Below, piece by piece: positions 47,808 to 53,804 of a stretch of 53,804 nucleotides of DNA. A program made the translations under genes and the position numbers. Under the pieces are notes generated by a model. That model was not told where the DNA came from. It ran no database searches and saw only the letters and a list, made by a program, of their open reading frames with translations. Source of the stretch: a bacterium (GTDB lineage: Bacteria; Myxococcota_A; Bradymonadia; UBA7976; UBA1532); the NCBI GenBank assembly GCA_030427205.1, contig JAUHXC010000058.1:1-53804 (forward strand). Reading direction: 5' to 3'. Position 1 is the stretch's first letter; each line of letters opens with the position of its first letter.

Positions 47808-50800
47808 ATGAACCGCTGGCTCGTCATCCTCGCCCTGACCGGCGTCTCCGCCCCGCGCTGCGCCGCGCCGCAGGTGCTCGACATCGACCTGCCGCCGGTG
47901 GCCACCACCACCGTCGACACCCCGCTGATGCTGAGCCGGGCCACCTTCGACGCCCCGACCGTCGCCGGCGCGCCGCTCGACGGCGAGTCGCTGCGGCTGA
48001 CGGTCTCCGCCGGCGCGCTGACCCTCGCCGAGGCGCCCATCGCCATCCTCGACGCGCCGCCGGACCCGTCGACGGTCACCTTCATCGGGCCCGGCGTCGC
48101 CGAGGCGCTCGACGGGCTGGTCTACACCCCGCCGCCCGGGTTCGCCGGCGGCGTCGATCTGACGCTCGAGGTGCTCGGCCCCAACCCGCGCTTCCGGCGC
48201 ATCAACATCGCGGTGAACGCGCCGCTCGACGACGGGCAGGCCCGGGCGGCGCTGCTCGACGGCGTCGGCGCGCTGCACGGCGGGGTCCAGCCGGGGCAGA
48301 TGGTGGCCTTCGGCGAGACCGCCGCCGACGTGGCGTTCTATCCGGGCGGGGTCGAGTCGGGCCCGATGGTGGTCGCCGCGCGCTGGGGCGCCGGCCGGGT
48401 GGTGGCCATGGGCGATCATCAGGCGCTGAACATGCACGCCTACGGCGGCCCGGCGGGCGCCGACTCGGGGCGCTTCTATCACAACGCCCTCGGCTGGCTG
48501 GCGGCGGGCAACGCCCGTCAGGCGGTGATCGCGACGACCAGCGCCGACGTGGCCGGCTGGCTGACCGCGCAGGGCTACGCCGACGTGCGGGTCCTCGCCC
48601 TCGATGCGCTGCCCGATACCCTGCCCGCCGTCGACGTCTTCGTGCCCCCGTGGCTCGGCACGCGGGTGCCCGACGGGGCCTACGTGGCCATCGGCGACTT
48701 CGTGCGCGGCGGCGGCGGGCTGCTCATCTGCGAGTACGGCGTCGGCTGGGACTGGTGGTGGGGCCAGCCCAAGCCCGACGCGCCGGGCAACCGGCTGCTG
48801 CGCGAGGCGGGCGTCGGCTTCGTCGGCGGCAACCGCTGGGAGGACGGCACCCTCGCCCTCGCCGCCGCCGCCGGCCGGCTGACGGCGACCGATCTGCTGG
48901 CGGTGCTGGCCGATCCGGGCGGCGCCGAGGCCGCTGTGCGCGGGCGGGCGGGCGTGCTGCTCGACCGCATCTTCGACGCGCTGCAGCCCGACGACCCGCT
49001 CGCCCGGCGCCTCGACGCCGCGCTCGACGGCGCGTTCGCCGCGGTCTCCCCCACCCCGGGCAACCCGGTCGACGACCCGTGGGACAAAGCGCTGCTCGAC
49101 CGCGAAGACAGCCAGCTGCGGGCGCTGGCGCCAGCGGACGTGCCGGCCCATCGCAGCGCCGACGCCCTGTACGGGCCCGTGCCCGACGACGCCCCGCGGA
49201 TCGCGCGGCGGGTGGTCATCGATCCGGCGGTGACCCGCTGGCACGCCGTCGGGCTCTACGCGCCGCCCGGCGAGCTGATCGAGGTCGAGGTGCCGCAAGA
49301 GGCGCTCGACGCCGACTTCCGGCTGCGCATCAACGGCCACACCGACGACATGTCGCCGCGCGACACCTGGCTGCGCCCGCCGCGGGTGCATTGGAGCGCG
49401 CCGTTGGACGGGCCGCGCATCGACCTGAGCAACCCCTTCGGCGGCACGATCTACATCGACGTGGGCACCACCGCCCGCGATCGGGCGCCGTTCGAGCTCA
49501 TCGTGCACGGCGGCGTCGAGCAGCCGTGGTTCGTGCTCGGCCGCGATACCGACGCCGACTGGGCCGCGGTTCGCGACGCGCCGGGGCCCTACGCCGAGCT
49601 GCAGTCGCCGCGGCTGTCGATCTCGCTGCCCTCGGCGATGATCCGCGAGCTGGCCGATCCCGAGGCGCTGATGGCCCTGTGGGACGCCGTCGTCGAGGCC
49701 CAGGACGGCATCGGCCACCACGCCGCGCTGCGCACCAACGGCGAGCGGATCAACATCGACGTGCAGGTGGCCTATGGCTATCTGCACGCCGGCTACCCGA
49801 CCCAGGGGCCGCTGGTCGCGGGGCCCGAGCTCGTCGACCACGCCACGCTGAGCCGGCGCGGCTCGTGGGGCTGGTTCCACGAGCTGGGGCACGAGGCCCA
49901 GCGCCGACCCGACAAGAGCTGGGGCTGGAACAACCCCTACACCTTCGACGGCAGCGTCGAGGCCACGGTGAACATCTTCACCGCCTGGGCCAACCACGCG
50001 CTCGGGCTGCGCCCCGAAGGCGGCTGGGGCTGGACCCCCGATCGGGTGCCGACCATGCGCCGGGCGCTGGACGCCGTCGCCGCGGGGCCCTATCGCGACC
50101 TGGGGGCCGGCGAGAAGCTGGCCATGTTCCTGCAACTGCGCGACGGCTTCGGCTGGGACGCCATCGGCGCGATCATCGAGAGCTATCAGCAAGGCCCGCT
50201 GCCCGACGGGGAGCAGGCCGAGCGCGATGAGTTCCTGATCCGGGCTTCGCAGGTCACCGGCCACGACCTGAGCCGCTTCCTGGGCGACGTCTGGGGCCTC
50301 GCGCTGGGGGACGACGCGCGGGCGGCGGTGGCCGACCTGCCCGACTGGCTGCCGGCGATGGGCACGGTGGTCGGGCCGTTCGACGCGGTGGGCGGCGTCC
50401 CGCGCGTCATCGACGTCGGCGCCGGCACCTTGTCCCACGACGGTATCGCCCGCATCGAGCTGGAGGCCCTCGCCGCCCGCGGGGCCATCGAAGGGCCGGT
50501 CGACGGCGTCTTCACCTACACCGCCGGCACCGGCTACAGCGGGCCCGACAGCTTCCGCTACGCGGTGATCTCGAGCACCGGGCACCGCCAGGTCGAGACC
50601 GTGACGCTGAACGTGCACACCGAGGGCGTGCTGCTCGAGCGGTGGAGCGGCATCCCCGGCGAGTCGGTGGACGATCTGCGCGCCGACCCGCGCTTCCCCG
50701 CCGCGCCCGACAGTATCGAGGTGCTCGCCGGCCCGCGCATGGCGCCCGGCTGGGGCGACGCCTACGGGGCCCGGATGCGGGGGCATATCGTGGTGCCGCC

Positions 50801-53349
50801 GGCCGATGGGGACTACGTCTTCTGGATCGCGTCGGACGACAACGGCGAGCTGTGGCTCTCGCGGGATCACACCTTCGATACCCCGGCGCTGATCGCCCGG
50901 GTGCCCGGCTGGAGCGGCGCCGAGCAGTGGGATCGCTTCCCCGAGCAGCGCTCGGCCCGCGTCCCGCTGGAGGGCGGTCGGGCCTATGCCTTCGAAGCGC
51001 TGATGAAAGAGGGCGCGGGCGGCGACCACATGGCCATCGCCTGGGCCCGGGCCGACGACGCCGGGGTCGGCGAGCCGACGGTCATCGCCGCCGACGCCAC
51101 CCGTCCCTGGCGCCCGGCCAACGCGCCGCCGACGGCCGCGAATACCGCCGAGACGGTGCCGCCCGACCTCGAGAGCGTGCTCGATCTCGACGTCGGCGAC
51201 CCCGACGGCGACGGGCTGCACGTCATCTCCGCCCGCGCCGATCGCGGGGCGGTCGTGGTCGACGGGTCGCGCCTGCGCTACAGGCCGCCGGCGGGCTACG
51301 AGGGCCCGGCGCGCATCGACTACACCATTGGCGACGGGCGCGGCGGCGAGGCGTCGGCCCGTATCGAGCTGACCGTCTTCGAATGGCTGCGGGTCACGCC
51401 CACGGCGCCGCTGGGCGAGTGGGCCGGCGGCGAGTGCGTGCGCTTCGAGTGGGCGCCGGTGCCCGAGGGCCGCGCCCGGCGCTACGCCCTGCTGCTCGAC
51501 CGGGCGGGTGAGGTCGAGCGCTACGAGGTGCCCCGCGGACAAGCGGCCTTCGACGCGTGCTTCGCCATCGGCGACGGGCCGCTCGTCTGGCGGATCGAGG
51601 CCAGCCGCGACGACGACCCGCGGCGCTTCGTCAGCGACGGCGGCATGCTGCGCATCGACCAGACCCCGCCGACGATCGACCCCGACGGCATCGACATCCC
51701 CCGCGGCGCGGCGTGCCTCACGCCGCCGACGGTCTTCGCCTGGGCCGCCGCCGAAGACGCCGGCGTCGGCCTGGCCGACGAGCCCTATACGCTCGAGCTG
51801 TGGGGCGACGCCGACCTGATGACCACGACCGCCGCGCGGCAGGTGGTGCGTGAAGAGGGGCTGCCCGCCGGCGAGGACGGGGTCTGGTGGGCGCTGACCG
51901 TGCGCGATCGCCTGGGCAACAGCGAGACGTGGCAGGGGCGCTTCTTCGTCGACTGCGCGCCGCCCGAGCTGCCCGGCCGCTGGAGCGGCGTGGTGCACGG
52001 CGGGCATACGGTCGACGCGCCGCTCGAGACCGGCTTCGGCGCGATCGGCGCCGAGCACGTGAGCCTGTGGGCCGACGGCAGCCTGTGCTTCAGCGCCGAC
52101 CGCGCCTGCGACCCGCCCGAGGTCGAGACGCCCTGCGCCCGGCCCCTGGGCCCCGATCCGGCCACGCCGGCGGGCGCGCCGGCCATCGAGGGCCTGCCCT
52201 TCGGCGCGCTGCTCATCCACGAGGGCCCCGACGGCTGGGCCGTGCCCCGCGAGGCCGATCCCTTCAGCGGCGAGCTCTTCGGCGGGGGCAACGGCGGCCC
52301 GATCCGGCTGGCGGTCAACAGCGCCGCGCCCTCCGGCTGCCGCGCGCCGGGCTATGGGGTCACCCTGCTCGCGGGGCTCGGGCCGGCGACCCTGCTGCCG
52401 ATCGACGACGCGGTGGTCGCCGATGACCGCCCGCTGCTGCTGTTCACCGGCGTGCCCGACTTCGTCGCCGAGGGCCACGCCGCCGAGGTCGGGGTCTGGC
52501 TCGACGGCGCGCCTCGCCGGCGCGGAGGCCCTGCTCGGCACCCACGCCCGCGACCTGTTGCTCGAACAGCCGCTGGCCGAGGGGCGCCATACCTGGCAGC
52601 TCGTCGTCAGCGACGCCGCCGGCAACGTCGCCCGTACGCCGCCGAGCCACTTCACCGTCGATCTGAGCCCGCCCGCGGCGCCGGAGATCGTGCGCCCCGA
52701 AGCAGACGCGCCGCTCGGCGACAGCCCCATCGCGCTGTGCTGGCGGCGCTCGGACGACGTGGGCGGGGTCGATCACTACCGGGTGCGCGCCGCCGAGACG
52801 CTGCTCGCGGTGGTCGAGCAGAGCGCCGAGGGCGTCGACCCGTGCGTCGACGTCGAGCTGCCCGAGGGCGCCGACTGTGTCGAAGTCGAGGCCTACGACC
52901 GGGTCGGCCACACGGCGCTCGCCGCGCGCTGCTTCCAGCCCCGGCAGGTCTCCGACGCCGGCCTGCCCGACGCCGCGGTCGCCGACGCCGGCCTGCCGGT
53001 GGCCGACGCAGGCATGGACGGCATGGCGCCGGATGACATGGCAGTGAATGACATGGATGTGGACGGCATGGCATCCGATGGCATGCCGCCGAATGACATA
53101 ACAGTGTTCGACGCATCAGCGGATGGCATTGCAGTGGATAGCATGGCAGTGCATGACATGGCAACGGATGACATGAGCGCAGGCGCCGGAGACGCCCAGC
53201 CTTTTGTCGAGCCCGCCGCGCCCACCGCCAGCGAAGGCTGCCGCGCGATACCCGGAACACGCTCCGGGCCATGGGGCGCCCTGCTCCTGCTGGCTCTGCT
53301 CGGGAGACGCCGACGAGCCCGGATCGACGGGGCGGGCGCCACCCCGTGA
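47808..53349 (+). CDS. Large exported M60-like metallopeptidase with PA14 and MYXO-CTERM-like tail (frameshifted)
   Basis: Without the frameshift the protein would have about 1,847 residues. In order: a signal peptide (WLVILALTGVSA), a long N-terminal region, and an M60/enhancin-like peptidase domain (PWFVLGRDTDADW, PSAMIRELADPEALMALWD) with zinc motif HELGHEAQ near residue 690 and a later Glu in DGSVEATVNIFTAW. Then come a cadherin/Big-like repeat, a PA14 domain (about 945-1097, DYVFWIASDDNGELWLSRDH), another tandem-like repeat, fibronectin-like units and a DxMA pentapeptide region. The tail has Cys, a hydrophobic helix and an Arg cluster (GCRAIPG, WGALLLLALLGRRRRAR), a MYXO-CTERM-like sorting signal. 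M60 enzymes cleave glycoproteins such as mucins. The frame breaks at about 52507-52513. ATG 47808 is chosen for its GGGAG. Confidence 0.85.
52507..52513 (+). other. Frameshift site in a GC dinucleotide run
   Basis: Upstream codons end ...CTC GAC GGC GCG and the downstream frame reads CGC CTC GCC GGC GCG GAG. Restoring one missing GC pair in GCGCGCC gives the continuous peptide WLDGARLAGAEALLG. It is either replication slippage or a sequencing or assembly error. Confidence 0.8.
53017..53178 (+). repeat. DNA repeats encoding D-[DG]-M-A-x pentapeptides
   Basis: About eleven 15-base units (GATGACATGGCAGTG-like) encode DDMAV, DGMAS, NDMDV, DSMAV and related pentapeptides. The segment is clearly lower in GC than its surroundings and sits between the folded domains and the C-terminal anchor, like a stalk. 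Confidence 0.8.
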
Positions 53350-53690
53350 CCCGCTGACAGCGGCGGGCGCATCCGCTGATCTACTACATCGGGATTTCCT
53401 CGCGTGGCGCGCGAATCTCCCAGGTGCACGCCGAAGGAAGTCGAGCGCTCCGCGCGAGACGTGAGCGCCCTTCCGCCCGGAGGTGGCCCGGTGCCTGCCC
53501 CCACGTCGATTCGACCCAGGCCACCACCCCAGATCAGCGAACACGCGAGCCGTCAGGCGAGCCGCCGAGCGCAGCACAGGCATGCGGGCTGGCCCGCACG
53601 GGTCGGAGGGAGAGCGGAGTGCGAGCGCAGCGAGCGCGAGCATCGACCGGAGATCCCGCCCCGGCGCAGCCGGGGTGCCGGAGTCGAGCA
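53350..53690. other. Intergenic region before the intron 3' end
   Basis: About 340 bases with no supported gene. A 7-bp hairpin CCCCGGC/GCCGGGG (53659-53675, 3-base loop) lies about 15 bases from the intron's 3' splice site, on the 3'-exon side. A weak 5-bp stem (CCCGC/GCGGG) follows the stop of the metallopeptidase gene. Confidence 0.4.
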
Positions 53691-53804
53691 GTCGGGTGGC
53701 CCCGGCCGGTCACCCGACCGGGGCTCCCACAGATCCGGACGTGCGGAACTCCCGCATCCGGCTCCTCGGGTCACGGGTTTGCTGCGCTACGCGTAGATCG
53801 AGTG
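53691..53804 (-). mobile_element. 3' end of a group II intron (domains V and VI)
   Basis: On the minus strand, 53764-53732 reads as group II domain V: GAGCCGGATGCGGG, a 5-base loop region, then CCGCACGTCCGGATC. It has the catalytic AGC triad and the bulge region before GTCCGG. A domain VI hairpin follows (11-bp stem GCCCCGGTCGG with one G.U pair, GTGA loop), and the end CACCCGAC puts the branch-point A seven bases from the 3' splice site at 53691. The usual G.U pair in the AGC triad is G.A here. The intron-encoded reverse transcriptase would lie beyond the right edge on the minus strand; a TAG at 53787-53789 may be its stop. Confidence 0.75.

Noticed and set aside
47775..52730. A 1,651-codon open frame on the minus strand opposite the metallopeptidase gene
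   Set aside because: It is an antisense shadow. GC-rich codons make antisense frames stay open, its composition is His/Arg/Pro-rich without domains, and the plus-strand frame has recognisable domains.
52652..53272. A Cys/His/Pro-rich minus-strand frame (CHPLPCHALPCYPLQCH)
   Set aside because: It is the reverse reading of the ATGGCA-type pentapeptide repeat in the metallopeptidase gene, so the metal-binding look is an artefact.

Overview
High-GC (about 70% or more) bacterial DNA whose gene content points to a myxobacterium-like organism (Myxococcota, former Deltaproteobacteria). Signs of this are Hanks-type Ser/Thr kinases with PEGA tails, an FHA sigma-54 activator, zinc-ribbon/FHA proteins, three tandem bactofilins, a MopE-like Cys/Asp repeat lipoprotein, many lipoproteins of unknown role, and a Cys-TM-Arg (MYXO-CTERM-like) tail on a large secreted metallopeptidase. 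The assignment is inferred from families; no rRNA, tRNA or CRISPR was seen.

Layout. 1-4000 (minus): nusA (C-terminus off the left edge), rimP, a membrane-anchored LamG-like protein and a PP2C phosphatase fused to a cyclic-nucleotide-binding domain. 4148-9966: a possible leaderless 17-codon ORF coupled to an ATP-grasp ligase, which is coupled in turn to a methyltransferase-GT2 fusion; then a DUF2723-type membrane protein and, divergent from it, a methyltransferase-TPR protein. 10010-14806 (minus): two lipoproteins flanking mpl (peptidoglycan recycling). 14892-21208: two Ser/Thr kinases around an FHA/AAA+/Fis sigma-54 activator, then a MopE-like lipoprotein to 23834. 23963-28017 (plus): a degenerate JAB/MPN-fold protein, then a compact operon of three bactofilins, pyrE, a lipoprotein and an alpha/beta hydrolase. 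28049-32528: CAAX protease and a small membrane protein, a lipoprotein metallopeptidase, a TrkA-type K+ channel and a TlpA thioredoxin. 32715-39440 (minus): a membrane-anchored protein with four tandem DsbA domains, a small Cys-containing exported protein, a sensor histidine kinase with an exported partner, and a small lipoprotein. 39605-41943: two paralogous zinc-ribbon/double-FHA proteins. 42310-47604 (minus): an orphan small protein, a sugar-transferase/O-antigen-ligase fusion, AsnB and a GNAT protein. 47808-53349: an M60-like metallopeptidase of about 1,847 residues, interrupted by a frameshift. 53691-53804: the 3' end (domains V and VI) of a group II intron on the minus strand, continuing past the right edge.

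How parts fit. The window mixes housekeeping (nusA, rimP, pyrE, mpl), phospho-signalling (two kinases, PP2C, three FHA proteins, a histidine kinase) and envelope functions (bactofilins, polysaccharide assembly, periplasmic thiol chemistry, lipoproteins). About ten genes have a TANNNT-like -10 box only 6-8 bases before the start codon, which suggests leaderless mRNAs are common here. The two kinases have the same promoter geometry (TGGACG, 17 bases, TAGANN, 8 bases, start codon).
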